28,671 bases of DNA from a virus. The stretch spans positions 1-28,671 of IMG/VR virus record IMGVR_UViG_3300042507_006396. One strand, 5' to 3'. The notes under the pieces were generated by a model. It did not search any database. It was not told the DNA's origin and saw nothing but the letters and a program-made list of their open reading frames with translations. Numbering within the stretch: the stretch's first letter is position 1; each line of letters starts with the position of its first letter. Both the position numbers and the translations under genes were made by a program. Shown here one piece after another: positions 1 through 8,678 of the stretch.

Positions 1-20
1 TTTTATTCTTTAGATTTCCA

Positions 21-626
21 CTAAACCCACCACTTTTCAATATTATTTTCTAATAATGAAAATAATAACTTTCTAGCTCTAATGTGATTTATATAACCTA
101 TATTTATAGCAATGGTGTTTTTCTTCTTATTTAAATCTTTCCATTGAGCCTTAAATGGGCCTTCCCCATTTAATACTTTTTTATATATTCTAGGATATTT
201 AATAAAATAATTATCTAAATTCTCATCTAATATTTTAGATTCTAAAGAAGAATAACCTTTTTCTTCAGGGATATTTTTAAACTCATATTTAGTTGTTTGA
301 TAATCTAAATATTCACATGAATAAAAATCATCTTGAATTAATTCCATTAACTTAACACAAGTCATCATAATTTCAGCATCTCTTTTAGCATTAACATAGA
401 AATCTCTATCTCTAATATACTTTGATTGATTTTTTAATTTAAATTTTAGGATTTCCATAATATAATGACTATCCCAATTACGATCTTTATATATTATAGG
501 AAACCAAGTTATTAGATTTTTTATACCAATTGAAATATCACTAATCCAAAATCTCCACTCAAAATTCCATTTTAGATATATATTTTTATTAATTAAAGAT
601 TGAAAAAAACTTATCAACTTTTTCAT
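21..626 (-). CDS. Unknown phage protein, 201 aa
   Basis: I do not recognise a family. The protein is basic and rich in aromatic residues, with a WNFEWRFWISD stretch near residue 20 and the segment ITWFPIIYKDRNWD near residues 38-51. No signal peptide, membrane helix or catalytic motif stands out. The start at 626 overlaps the end of the upstream gene (589) by 38 nt, which suggests translational coupling in one transcript; the next downstream Met would remove the first conserved-looking block, so the long start is preferred. It is the last gene of the minus-strand run from the promoter near 1340. Confidence 0.7.
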   Translation of the reverse strand: MKKLISFFQSLINKNIYLKWNFEWRFWISDISIGIKNLITWFPIIYKDRNWDSHYIMEILKFKLKNQSKYIRDRDFYVNAKRDAEIMMTCVKLMELIQDDFYSCEYLDYQTTKYEFKNIPEEKGYSSLESKILDENLDNYFIKYPRIYKKVLNGEGPFKAQWKDLNKKKNTIAINIGYINHIRARKLLFSLLENNIEKWWV

Positions 627-1125
627 GTTTTTTATTTTTTAAATGTGTTTTATATTGTTCAACTACTTCTAATAAAGTTCCTTCTGCTGAATTCTCAATA
701 AATTCAGAAATTTGTTCTATAGTGCCACCACATTCTTTTTTAAGATGTTCCTTAAATGAATTCATTCTTTCTCTTTCATCTTTTATAAAGTCGTCTTGTA
801 GTTTTCGAATTCTTTTATTACACATAGAGCGTAATTCATTTTCTTTTTCTTTAAGAACTCCCCAATTTTGAATAGTATTTCTAAGTTTAACAACTTCATC
901 TGCAAGCCACTGTCCTTCATATGAAATTTGGAATGCATATGGTGAGTAATCAAAATCACCATGATTTATTTTCGATATAAAAGAATAATGTTTATCAAGT
1001 GGTTTAGAAACGGGGTATCTTCTCCACCAAAAAAACTTATTAAAATTTAATGGAGTTGGTTTTGGTGGAGCTTCAAAAGATACATTTATGTTAAATTCCT
1101 TCAATATGTCTTCTCTTGTAACCAT
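589..1125 (-). CDS. Unknown phage protein, 178 aa
   Basis: No family is recognised. The N-terminal part has a proline-rich stretch (APPKPTP, residues 19-25) followed by an aromatic FFWWRRYP. Residues about 80-165 are strongly charged and probably a helical coiled coil (runs of K, E and R with heptad-like spacing). Its ATG overlaps the stop of the 53-aa gene upstream (TAATG arrangement at 1123-1127), so the two are almost certainly co-translated. Its own end overlaps the next gene by 38 nt. Confidence 0.72.
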   Translation of the reverse strand: MVTREDILKEFNINVSFEAPPKPTPLNFNKFFWWRRYPVSKPLDKHYSFISKINHGDFDYSPYAFQISYEGQWLADEVVKLRNTIQNWGVLKEKENELRSMCNKRIRKLQDDFIKDERERMNSFKEHLKKECGGTIEQISEFIENSAEGTLLEVVEQYKTHLKNKKHEKVDKFFSIFN

Positions 1126-1286
1126 TAGTTATAATTAATGGATTTAGTAATCTCATAATATTGAAGTCCTATTTCTGAATCTTCGTGATCAGATTCGTAT
1201 TGTTTAATTATTTCATCAAATTCTTCTTGTTCGTATGGAGTTGGTTGTTCATACTGTACTGGTTGTTTTTCTTGATCTTTGTCCAT
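1125..1286 (-). CDS. Small acidic protein, 53 aa
   Basis: A short reading frame starting MDKDQEKQPVQYEQ and ending KSINYN. It is rich in Glu, Gln and Asp and has no recognisable domain. It is supported by context: its ATG lies about 25 nt downstream of a strong promoter candidate (1312-1365), its leader is A-rich like the other genes here, and its stop codon overlaps the ATG of the next gene (TAATG). It is the first gene of the three-gene transcript 1286-21. The function is unknown. Confidence 0.65.
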   Translation of the reverse strand: MDKDQEKQPVQYEQPTPYEQEEFDEIIKQYESDHEDSEIGLQYYEITKSINYN

Positions 1287-1311
1287 TTTTATTTAATTTT
1301 ATTATGACATC

Positions 1312-1365
1312 AATATACGACCAAATCTTAGGATCTCCAAATATTTTATATGACGTTTATATGAC
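1312..1365 (-). promoter_or_regulatory. Promoter P1 with tandem GTCATA boxes
   Basis: Read on the minus strand: two GTCATA hexamers (1360-1365 and 1349-1354, spaced 11 bp), then AATATTTGG (1337-1345), a 19-nt spacer, and TATATT followed by GA (1312-1317). The TTTG...TAnnTT layout fits the known Bacteroidota promoter type. The same geometry recurs base for base at 13264-13317. It drives the 53-aa gene at 1286. Confidence 0.6.
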
Positions 1366-1395
1366 TTCTACACGATTTTTATATGAATTTATATA

Positions 1396-1800
1396 TTAAT
1401 ATCGTACCATAAAAATATCATCATGTCCAAAATTAGAAAGATCGGGTCTTAATTTAAATCCAAATTTTTTATAAAAATTAATTAAATCCTGTTGAGACAT
1501 ATCACTTTTAATATTATAATGTCCACCAACTGATGCTCTTAAAGCTACAGGCATTCCTTGTTTTTCAGCATATTCAATAGCACTTTGAATAATCTTAGAT
1601 CCGTATCCTTTTCCTTGATACTCTGGTTTAATATATATATCATTAATGAATAGAGCTTCTTCTCTATCAGACATAGTTTCAAGACCAAATTCAATATTTC
1701 CGTAACTTTGTTTTACAGTTATGTAATCACCAGCATCGTAAAATTCAGAGGCTCTACTCCAATCAATATTTTCTTTTAGTATATCTATTAGCTTTATCAT
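1396..1800 (-). CDS. GNAT acetyltransferase with hydrophobic-x-E leader
   Basis: A 134-aa Gcn5-related N-acetyltransferase. The acetyl-CoA binding motif A is seen as IKPEYQGKGYG (Q62 to G67), preceded by the strand LFINDIY, and motif B as NFYKKFGF (residues 108-115). The substrate cannot be told from sequence. The first ten residues, MIKLIDILKE, lie outside the GNAT core and match the leader of two other genes here (9446 and 10296). Leader length and the terminal I-L-K-E resemble T4 capsid-targeting sequences cut by the prohead protease, so the enzyme may be packaged and injected (inference). It follows the ribonucleotide reductase gene after a 74-nt gap with no clear terminator. Confidence 0.85.
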   Translation of the reverse strand: MIKLIDILKENIDWSRASEFYDAGDYITVKQSYGNIEFGLETMSDREEALFINDIYIKPEYQGKGYGSKIIQSAIEYAEKQGMPVALRASVGGHYNIKSDMSQQDLINFYKKFGFKLRPDLSNFGHDDIFMVRY

Positions 1801-1874
1801 TTATATGAATTTATATGGTCCGTTATATTTTTAATAGTACCCCTCAATAAATATATAAAAGATCACAATCACCA

Positions 1875-4169
1875 TCAGAATACCACTTCGCAGGAATTAT
1901 CTTTTCCATTGCAAGAGGCCGCACCCATAGTATCTATATCCACATACTGTGGTTCTTTGAGGATTTCCACAAAATCTGTGTTTTTGAATTTTCTATTAAT
2001 TTCTTCCCATTTATGCAAAAGATGAACATCTTTTAAACAATAAATCATTTTTTGCAAATCTTTTTTAAAATAATTTTTAGCAAATCTCTTAGCACTTTCT
2101 ACCCACAATTTTTTTAAGAGTACTTGTTCCCTAGTTCCACTGAATAATTTGTCTCTGTCTAAAATATAATCACAAGCGTCCCATAAATTCCCTCCAAAAT
2201 AATGTAATCCATCTACAATTAAACCAGAAGCAAACATTGCTCCTCTTCCATATTTTTGATTTATTTCTTCAAACGTTAGAACTGAGGTGTTGGGTGATTG
2301 ATTCCAATCTTTATCACCAAATAATGATAAAAAAGATACAGCGGTGAAATTATCCTGCCCTTCATATAGGTAATTTATTATCGATTCATAATCATCTATA
2401 ATAACTGTATTAGATACATTATGACATAGGGTTGGGATGATACATCTATCTTCAGTTTTTCCTTCTTTTACCCAATTTTGTTGAACTAATTTTATTAATT
2501 CTAAATGTTTTATTCCTTGAAGATCATTTTTATATAAAGTACCTTTATTATTTTCAATGGGTACAAATACAGCCCAATCTGATTTAGTTTCTGAATATAC
2601 GCTTTCTTCGAGAAGAAAATCCATATTCTCAGACAAATATTTAGCTGTTTCTGTTTCCTTATTAAGTTGCATTACTCTAAAATATTTCTCTGAGTGTTCT
2701 GGATGTATCCCAGAACCACAACCCAAAATTACGGATGCATTTCCACTAGGTTTTACTGTAGTTATTCTAGCTGAGGGATTTATATATATTAAATTTGCTA
2801 CTTCTTCATTTGTTTTTTTAGCCATTTGTGCTGCTTCTTTTAATACTTCAGCATTAAATAACCAAGGTTGATTAGTCCAACCTGTTATAGAAACTCCCAA
2901 TAATGCTTCTTTTTCTGTGATTGCTATACTTTCATATAAAACATCTTTAATATGTTTAAAGTCAGTAAATCCAGCTTGTAATGTTCCTGCAACCGTAGCA
3001 TATTTAACAGCTTCGAGGAGTGTTTTTTTATCTTTCATTAATGAACCATTAATTTCAGTTAAATTACATCCTTGTATTCCGGTTCTAAAGGTGGGTTCAT
3101 CTAATAATGTTTCATCTGAATTCATTACTCTTTCGATTATTGATTTATCATTCCAATCGAAATATAAGGGGGCGAAGTGAATTTCAAAACATGGGTTCAA
3201 AACTTCATATATATTATTCATAAATACAAAACCTATATCCGAAATCCCATTATTTAATTCAACAAGATATTTGAATTCTTCTTTAGTAAATTTATGACGC
3301 ATTAATCCAACTGAATTATTTGATCTTTCTCTTTGTTTATTTGTATTTCTCCAATTCCCTGTCTTAGCATTTACCATATCTTCATCACCTTGAGATATAA
3401 TTACGCTACATGCTGCTCTTCTAATTCCTCCACTTAATACAGCATTTGCTAAATGCATAAAGAAATCATATGCTATAATACTTTTAAATGATTTTGGGAT
3501 TTCTTCAACATATGCTTCCATCATTTCCTCAATCTTTTCAAAAGATTGTTTAATACCATTAGGTCCTGGGGCTTTATATTTTTTAGCAATTTTAGAACCC
3601 TTAGGTCTAATTGATGAATAATCAAATTTTATTTGATATCCTTGGTACTCTTCAAAACCGGAGATAGGATTTTCGGATAAATAAGATGATATTAAAACAT
3701 GGGCCGCGTCTGACCAACCTTCTATACTATCTTGAATGATATAAGTTTTAGTACCTTTTAATCTTTTTTGTATTTTAGGTAAACGATTAATAAAGGGTTG
3801 CATCATATTTACTCCTACCCCACACCCACATAATAATAAGTAAAATGCATTCCCTAAAAATGAAGGTTTATCTGCAAACATAACAACACAATTATACATT
3901 TTAAAATTATGTTGAAACATATTTTCTCCCCTAAATTGTAAAGATCTTTGAGATGTTAAATATTTTTTATCAAAATAAAATTTTTCAGCATTATCTATAT
4001 ATTCTACTAATTTATCATTATGTAAATAATCTTTATATTTTATTCGATGAGTATTAAAAACATCTTTTGTTGCTTCCTCCCAAGTCTCATATCTATCTAA
4101 TTTATCATTCCATCCTAAAAAGTCCGAATATAATTTTAAATCAGAAAGAAATTGTCGTCCGTTATTCAT
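1875..4169 (-). CDS. nrdJ: Adenosylcobalamin-dependent (class II) ribonucleotide reductase
   Basis: A 764-aa enzyme making deoxyribonucleotides for phage DNA synthesis, of the monomeric B12-dependent type. Motifs in order: first redox cysteine in KMYNCVV (C94), GCGVGVN near 115-121, the active-site loop NPCFEI (radical Cys327, Glu329), GCNLTEI with the second redox cysteine (C368), TTVKPSGN (471-477), and a C-terminal cysteine pair CNGKDNSC (C753, C760) expected to re-reduce the active site. About 40 residues separate NPCFEI from CNLTEI, more than in the Lactobacillus enzyme as I recall it. The start follows the helicase stop by 13 nt, so it belongs to the replication operon. No small subunit or activase is needed for this class, and none is present. 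Confidence 0.93.
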   Translation of the reverse strand: MNNGRQFLSDLKLYSDFLGWNDKLDRYETWEEATKDVFNTHRIKYKDYLHNDKLVEYIDNAEKFYFDKKYLTSQRSLQFRGENMFQHNFKMYNCVVMFADKPSFLGNAFYLLLCGCGVGVNMMQPFINRLPKIQKRLKGTKTYIIQDSIEGWSDAAHVLISSYLSENPISGFEEYQGYQIKFDYSSIRPKGSKIAKKYKAPGPNGIKQSFEKIEEMMEAYVEEIPKSFKSIIAYDFFMHLANAVLSGGIRRAACSVIISQGDEDMVNAKTGNWRNTNKQRERSNNSVGLMRHKFTKEEFKYLVELNNGISDIGFVFMNNIYEVLNPCFEIHFAPLYFDWNDKSIIERVMNSDETLLDEPTFRTGIQGCNLTEINGSLMKDKKTLLEAVKYATVAGTLQAGFTDFKHIKDVLYESIAITEKEALLGVSITGWTNQPWLFNAEVLKEAAQMAKKTNEEVANLIYINPSARITTVKPSGNASVILGCGSGIHPEHSEKYFRVMQLNKETETAKYLSENMDFLLEESVYSETKSDWAVFVPIENNKGTLYKNDLQGIKHLELIKLVQQNWVKEGKTEDRCIIPTLCHNVSNTVIIDDYESIINYLYEGQDNFTAVSFLSLFGDKDWNQSPNTSVLTFEEINQKYGRGAMFASGLIVDGLHYFGGNLWDACDYILDRDKLFSGTREQVLLKKLWVESAKRFAKNYFKKDLQKMIYCLKDVHLLHKWEEINRKFKNTDFVEILKEPQYVDIDTMGAASCNGKDNSCEVVF

Positions 4170-4182
4170 ATTTGTTTATTTA

Positions 4183-5556
4183 TTATTTATTTAATTCAAA
4201 AAATTTATTTTTTAAAAGCTGTTTATCAAATTTATCAAAGTCACTATCAAACTTTTTAGTAGCTGGTTTATTGTCTTCATCATCTTCTGGATTATATTCT
4301 TCTTCAATTTCTATATAACCTCTAGATGTATCTATTTTAGCATTATATGTCATACCATCTGCACCATATCTATTTTTCATAATGTGAATTCTACCTGTTC
4401 CATTAACTTTATCTTCTTTTTTTCTTGAGAGGGTTAAGCATAGGTCAGAAATCATAATTTTATCATAACTTCCGGCCGCTGCTGTGCCTTCTATAATATT
4501 TTCTTTAGCTCCTGTTCTATTAACCTGGGATACGGACCATACAGGTAAATTTAATTCTCGAGCTAATCCTTTAGTACTGATATAAATATCATCAATTTCT
4601 TCTTTTCTTTCCCTATTTTTTCTTTTTGATGAAAGTAAGTCAACATAATCTATAATAATTAAATCTGCTTTAAATCCTAGATCCTCACATTTTTTAACAT
4701 GGCTTTCTAGAGTAGAAATACTTGCTTTTCCTGGAGTGTATTCTTTTATAATTAATTTACCTGGGAGTTCTGTTACTGTTTCTTCTACTTTTATTTTAAA
4801 ATTTTTAAGTTTATCTACAGGAATACCTGTAAAAAAAGCATCATATCTTTTTCCAACATAATCTTCTCCTAATTCTAAAGTATAATGCACTACATTATAT
4901 CCTAATTGAACAGCACATCCTCCTAATGCTACTAAAGCCCATGACTTACCACCTCCAGGATTACCAAATACTAAACCAAAATCTCCATTCCCTAAACCTC
5001 CTTGTATTAATTCATTTATTTTACCCCAAGGAGTTGGAATAATAACTCTATTTTCTTCTCTATATCTAGATTCAGTGTCTTTATCATATTCATGACCTAT
5101 GTTTTTATCTTGTCCTGCTTTAAGAGCGCTATCAATCAAGAATCTAATAGAATCATATTCTCCACCCTTAAGTAAATCTACTGATTCTAATAATGCTCTT
5201 TTTAATTGTTGGTTTTTACAAAAACCTGAAAATTCATTTTCAATATATTCTAAATCATCTTCAGATGCTGAATAAGATTGCTTTAATTGTTCTTTAATAG
5301 CAATTTGAAGTACATCGTTTGTTATCTTCTTCATTTCTACTTTCAGAACTTCCATTGTTGGTGGGCAATGGTATTCACTATAATATTTTAAAATTTGACC
5401 TACAATCCATTTTGAAGCTTGAGTACTGAAATATTCATCAGTTAAAACATCATGTATTGATAGTAAAAATTTTTTATGTGTTAATAGTGAAGATATTACT
5501 TTAGTTTGGAAAGAGGGTCCGTATTCCTCTAAAGAATTTAATCTTGTCGTTGTCAT
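4183..5556 (-). CDS. Replicative DNA helicase, DnaB / T4 gp41 family
   Basis: A 457-aa hexameric helicase that unwinds DNA ahead of the phage fork. Residues 10-130 form the helical DnaB-type N-terminal domain. The RecA-like motor follows, with Walker A GNPGGGKS (198-205), the catalytic glutamate region HYTLELG (224-230), Walker B LIIIDYVDLL (D303), and the WSVSQVNR sensor (about 335-345). The C-terminus is acidic then basic (EEEYNPEDDEDNKPATKK), a likely flexible tail for primase or SSB contacts. Gaps of 13 nt on both sides place it tightly between the FEN nuclease and the reductase. No primase gene is in the window. Confidence 0.92.
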   Translation of the reverse strand: MTTTRLNSLEEYGPSFQTKVISSLLTHKKFLLSIHDVLTDEYFSTQASKWIVGQILKYYSEYHCPPTMEVLKVEMKKITNDVLQIAIKEQLKQSYSASEDDLEYIENEFSGFCKNQQLKRALLESVDLLKGGEYDSIRFLIDSALKAGQDKNIGHEYDKDTESRYREENRVIIPTPWGKINELIQGGLGNGDFGLVFGNPGGGKSWALVALGGCAVQLGYNVVHYTLELGEDYVGKRYDAFFTGIPVDKLKNFKIKVEETVTELPGKLIIKEYTPGKASISTLESHVKKCEDLGFKADLIIIDYVDLLSSKRKNRERKEEIDDIYISTKGLARELNLPVWSVSQVNRTGAKENIIEGTAAAGSYDKIMISDLCLTLSRKKEDKVNGTGRIHIMKNRYGADGMTYNAKIDTSRGYIEIEEEYNPEDDEDNKPATKKFDSDFDKFDKQLLKNKFFELNK

Positions 5557-5569
5557 AACTTTTATTTTA

Positions 5570-6595
5570 TTATTTTAAATATAAAAAATTTTCTTTAATC
5601 CAAAAATCTACATTTTTAATTATTTTTCCTAATTCGTCTTCATTATACATTCGTATAAATTCTTCAGGTTCAAAAGATAATTCATCACACTCAATTGCTG
5701 ATTGTAGATCTTCTATATCTTGCTCACTTACTAAAGGTTTACTTAGATCCATAACTTTATACTTGCTCTCTATCTCATTTCGCTCCATCAATATTCGAGC
5801 ATATACAACATGGTCTTTAAGTTTTTCTTCACATATATCAAATATATCTTGAAGTGATAAATTTCTTTCTTTTAATTCCGGGAATTTTTTTAAAAGTCCT
5901 TTTTCACCTAATCCTTTAATTCCTTTTACATTATCTGAGTTATCACCAAGAAGTGTTTTCTGTAGGATAAAGTTATGTGGTGTAAGTTGAAACTTATCAA
6001 TTACAGTCTGTGGCGTATAATATTCTTTTTCAACGGGACGATAGACTGTGATGTTATTGGTGACTAGCTGAAGGAAGTCTTTATCTGCGGATACTATAAA
6101 TGATTTATTATTTGGATTTGATGATATCTGTTGACTCAAACAAGCTAAAATATCATCTGCTTCTACTTTAGGAATACTTAGTACTTTAATAGGTAAACAT
6201 TCCAAATAATGCATCAAACGTACTATTTGATTAATTTTAGAATCATGTTCTTCCTCAATATCATCAAAAATATCCCAATTAGTAATTCTATTAATATTTC
6301 GACTTGATTTATATTCAGGAATCATATTTTTTCGACTAGCTGAAGATCCAGGACCATCAAAAACAACATATACAGATGTAGGTTTTATTTCTTTGACTAA
6401 TGTTCCTAATGATCTAAGAAAACCACCTAAACCCCCGATATGAACTCCATGGCTATTTATTAGATTTAAAATTGCAAAGTTTCTAAAAAATAGATTGAGA
6501 CCATCAATTAATAGTACTCTTTCATGTTTATTAGGAATTGAGTCTGTGTTTTCTTGGACTTCATTCAAGAGTTTAAGTAAATTTTTATTTTTCAT
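5570..6595 (-). CDS. 5'-3' flap exonuclease / RNase H (FEN family)
   Basis: A structure-specific nuclease (T4 RNase H-like) that removes RNA primers and flaps. The PIN/FEN core shows the metal-binding acids in order: LLIDGLN (D31), VVFDGPG (D80), VEADDIL (E145, D147, D148), SADKDF (D171, D173) and LGDNSDN (D218, D221), followed by the helix-hairpin-helix GIKGLGEKG. I choose the ATG at 6595, giving 341 aa, because it follows the uvsX stop by one base (TAG T ATG). A longer frame from 6667 would add 24 residues that only re-read the end of uvsX. Residues 1-25 before the core are a short charged extension. Confidence 0.92.
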   Translation of the reverse strand: MKNKNLLKLLNEVQENTDSIPNKHERVLLIDGLNLFFRNFAILNLINSHGVHIGGLGGFLRSLGTLVKEIKPTSVYVVFDGPGSSASRKNMIPEYKSSRNINRITNWDIFDDIEEEHDSKINQIVRLMHYLECLPIKVLSIPKVEADDILACLSQQISSNPNNKSFIVSADKDFLQLVTNNITVYRPVEKEYYTPQTVIDKFQLTPHNFILQKTLLGDNSDNVKGIKGLGEKGLLKKFPELKERNLSLQDIFDICEEKLKDHVVYARILMERNEIESKYKVMDLSKPLVSEQDIEDLQSAIECDELSFEPEEFIRMYNEDELGKIIKNVDFWIKENFLYLK

Positions 6596-6596
6596 A

Positions 6597-7685
6597 CTAT
6601 TCTTTAATAGATTCCAATATATCAGAAATATTTTCTCTTTCATCCCACTCACTCGAGTCTTCAACAATCAATATATCCCCATCTACTTCTTCAAACCAAT
6701 TACGTGAATATTCTTTTTTATATTTAGCTATTGAATTATCAGTATCAGGAATAAAACCATGAGGAGTAACAATTACTGTTGATTGAGTAGCTATTCCTAT
6801 TCCTGTGTGAATTTTATCTATTGCTATTTTGGTTCTTTTAGCAAATTCTACATTCTTTTTATCTTTAACAGCTTTGATTTTAGATGTTCCACTATTAGTT
6901 ATGTTACCAAAGGTTATTACTAAAGTTGCATCCCAATACATAGCATCTCCTCCTTTATTTGTCATTTTTGGTCTTCCCATGGGTGATTCAGCGGGTTGTA
7001 CTCCAACTTTATTAATAATAAAGAATGTATTTGTATAAGGATAATTAGATTTACGAGACATTGTGAATTTTTGATTCACAAAATTACCAAATTGAGTAGC
7101 CATAGCTCCTGCATTCCATTGAGGGTTGTTACTTTTAGCTTCAACACTCATTTTACATGGAATTGAACCAACGGAGTCCCATAAAAAGCAAAGATCATAA
7201 GGTAAATTCCCTTTCTTTTGTTCATCTAATATATCCAATATAAATGCTGATACATCTTCTATAACATTAATTGTTGATCTATCTACATACATAAAAAAAC
7301 CTTCGTAATTTATGTTTGTTGGATCCTCGGGATCTATTATTCTATTTAATTCAAATCCCATTTGAGCAGCATGTTCAAAATCCCACTTCATTTCAGTTAT
7401 TATGAATATAGGAAGAATTCCTTGTTTTTGAGCATTTATAGCTGTCTCAATTAATAGTGTTGTTTTACCAGAGTCTGATCTTCCCCTAGCTATAGTTAAA
7501 TGACCCATTGGAATTCCTTCTATAGAAAGAGCATCTTGAATAGGTTTACTGAATGGGATAAATTTCTGTTCTTTGAACTTTACATTATTGTCTAATCCTT
7601 TTTTCTCCTTGAATTTATCAAGTGAGAATTTTGATTTAAGTTCTTCCCCTACCGCTTCTGTGAGCGACTTTTTTGTTTTTGCCAT
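6597..7685 (-). CDS. uvsX: RecA-like recombinase, UvsX
   Basis: A 362-aa strand-exchange ATPase for recombination-dependent replication and repair. Walker A is GRSDSGKT (68-75), the catalytic Glu lies in ITEMKW (E98), and Walker B is LCFLWDS (D170). The segment GAMATQFGNFVNQKF is a RecA L1-region feature, and residues 205-290 hold the variable DNA-binding loops. The N-terminus (1-40) is charged and probably the polymerisation arm. The gene sits between the SSB and FEN genes, with a strong hairpin in the short gap after the SSB stop. The start has an A-rich leader and no Shine-Dalgarno. Confidence 0.93.
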   Translation of the reverse strand: MAKTKKSLTEAVGEELKSKFSLDKFKEKKGLDNNVKFKEQKFIPFSKPIQDALSIEGIPMGHLTIARGRSDSGKTTLLIETAINAQKQGILPIFIITEMKWDFEHAAQMGFELNRIIDPEDPTNINYEGFFMYVDRSTINVIEDVSAFILDILDEQKKGNLPYDLCFLWDSVGSIPCKMSVEAKSNNPQWNAGAMATQFGNFVNQKFTMSRKSNYPYTNTFFIINKVGVQPAESPMGRPKMTNKGGDAMYWDATLVITFGNITNSGTSKIKAVKDKKNVEFAKRTKIAIDKIHTGIGIATQSTVIVTPHGFIPDTDNSIAKYKKEYSRNWFEEVDGDILIVEDSSEWDERENISDILESIKE

Positions 7686-7698
7686 AAATTTTAGTTTT

Positions 7699-7726
7699 AA
7701 TTGGGGGCTAAATCACCCCCCTAATT
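7699..7726 (-). other. Hairpin between SSB and uvsX
   Basis: An inverted repeat with AATT and five G:C pairs around an 8-nt loop (one bulged base) fills most of the 45-nt gap. On the minus strand it is followed by AAAACTAAAA, not a T-run, so it is not a classical terminator. It could trim or protect the abundant SSB message or lower read-through into uvsX; this is inference. Confidence 0.5.
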
Positions 7727-7730
7727 GTTA

Positions 7731-8564
7731 TTAGTCTTTTTCAAACAGATCATCAAATTTTGACTTATTATCTTTTTTAGTAGTAGATAAAGTATAATTT
7801 GATGCAGGTTTAGATTTTGCTGTAGGTTTATCCCAAGGTAAATCTGTTGTTGGAGGTATTACTTCGTCTTCTTCCTCCTCTTCCTCAACTTCCTCATCCG
7901 GTGCTAACCAGCTTTGTAATGCACTTTTCATTTCATCAAATGTATAACGTTTAAACGCTTCAGATGGATCAGGTTGATTGTTTAAGAATTTTTCAATTTC
8001 TTCTTTAGTTGAAGCTAGTGGAGAAATCTTTGTTTTAGGACGAATAGATGATTTATTATAAGCAGTTCCTGTAGTTTCTGGTCCTACTGTATCTACTGTA
8101 AAATCTCTACCTTCTGCAACGTCAGTAAAATCCTGAATGTCTTCATCATCAGCCATTGATAAGAATTCCATATATACTTCTTTACCAAATTGCCATAAAC
8201 GAACCCCTTTATCTTCTTCACCACGTACAATTACAGGAGCGAATACTCTTAATTTTGGTTCTAATTTTTTAGCTAATCTCCAATCTTCTTTATCGCTTGA
8301 TTTACGTAATTGTTTTACGAATTCAGCAATTGGATCTTTTTCACCCCAAGAAAGTGGAGAAAGCATCATCTTGTTTCCAATACCATAATAAAAGAATAAT
8401 TCTTTGAATGGGGTTTTGTCGTCGAATTTTGACGGAACAATTCTAATTGTTTGTTTTCCGATAGATGGCTTCCAATATAATTTTTCATAATCCACTTTAG
8501 AACCACCTTTGTTGTTCTTTGAATTCATATTAGAAAGCTTCTGTCTAATTGTGTTTAAATCCAT
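7731..8564 (-). CDS. Single-stranded DNA-binding protein, T4 gp32-like
   Basis: A 277-aa SSB that coats single-stranded DNA and recruits UvsX and helicase. The N-terminal basic segment (NSKNNKGGSK, about 14-23) is in the place of the gp32 B-domain that gives cooperative binding. The middle has the OB-fold core with YWKPSIGKQTIRIVPS (about 30-45) and FFYYGIG. The C-terminus carries an acidic run (EEVEEEEEEDE, about 225-235) and ends in FDDLFEKD, the usual protein-interaction tail. The protein has no cysteine, so the zinc site of T4 gp32 is absent. It is the first gene behind promoter P3. Confidence 0.88.
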   Translation of the reverse strand: MDLNTIRQKLSNMNSKNNKGGSKVDYEKLYWKPSIGKQTIRIVPSKFDDKTPFKELFFYYGIGNKMMLSPLSWGEKDPIAEFVKQLRKSSDKEDWRLAKKLEPKLRVFAPVIVRGEEDKGVRLWQFGKEVYMEFLSMADDEDIQDFTDVAEGRDFTVDTVGPETTGTAYNKSSIRPKTKISPLASTKEEIEKFLNNQPDPSEAFKRYTFDEMKSALQSWLAPDEEVEEEEEEDEVIPPTTDLPWDKPTAKSKPASNYTLSTTKKDNKSKFDDLFEKD

Positions 8565-8598
8565 GTTTAATAACTTTTTTTTGTTTATAATATACTTT

Positions 8599-8632
8599 AA
8601 TGTAATAACCTATTTTTGGGAAGCCAAATATT
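8599..8632 (-). promoter_or_regulatory. Promoter P3 for the replication operon
   Basis: On the minus strand AATATTTGG (8624-8632), a 19-nt spacer and TACATT (8599-8604). The upstream box and spacer length equal those of P1, P2 and P4. It lies about 35 nt before the SSB start. No GTCATA boxes are present upstream. Confidence 0.5.
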
Positions 8633-8678
8633 TTTATTGAGAAAGAGTATTTTATATATAATAAATATCGCCTAAATT

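Noticed and set aside
2557-3180. Plus-strand open frames inside the ribonucleotide reductase gene, and similar ones elsewhere opposite long genes
   Set aside because: They are antisense to clearly conserved proteins, have no recognisable content and no leader or promoter; likely by-products of codon bias.
6596-6667. Longer start for the FEN nuclease (24 extra residues)
   Set aside because: The extra segment only re-reads the end of uvsX in another frame; the ATG at 6595 follows the uvsX stop by one base and precedes the conserved core.
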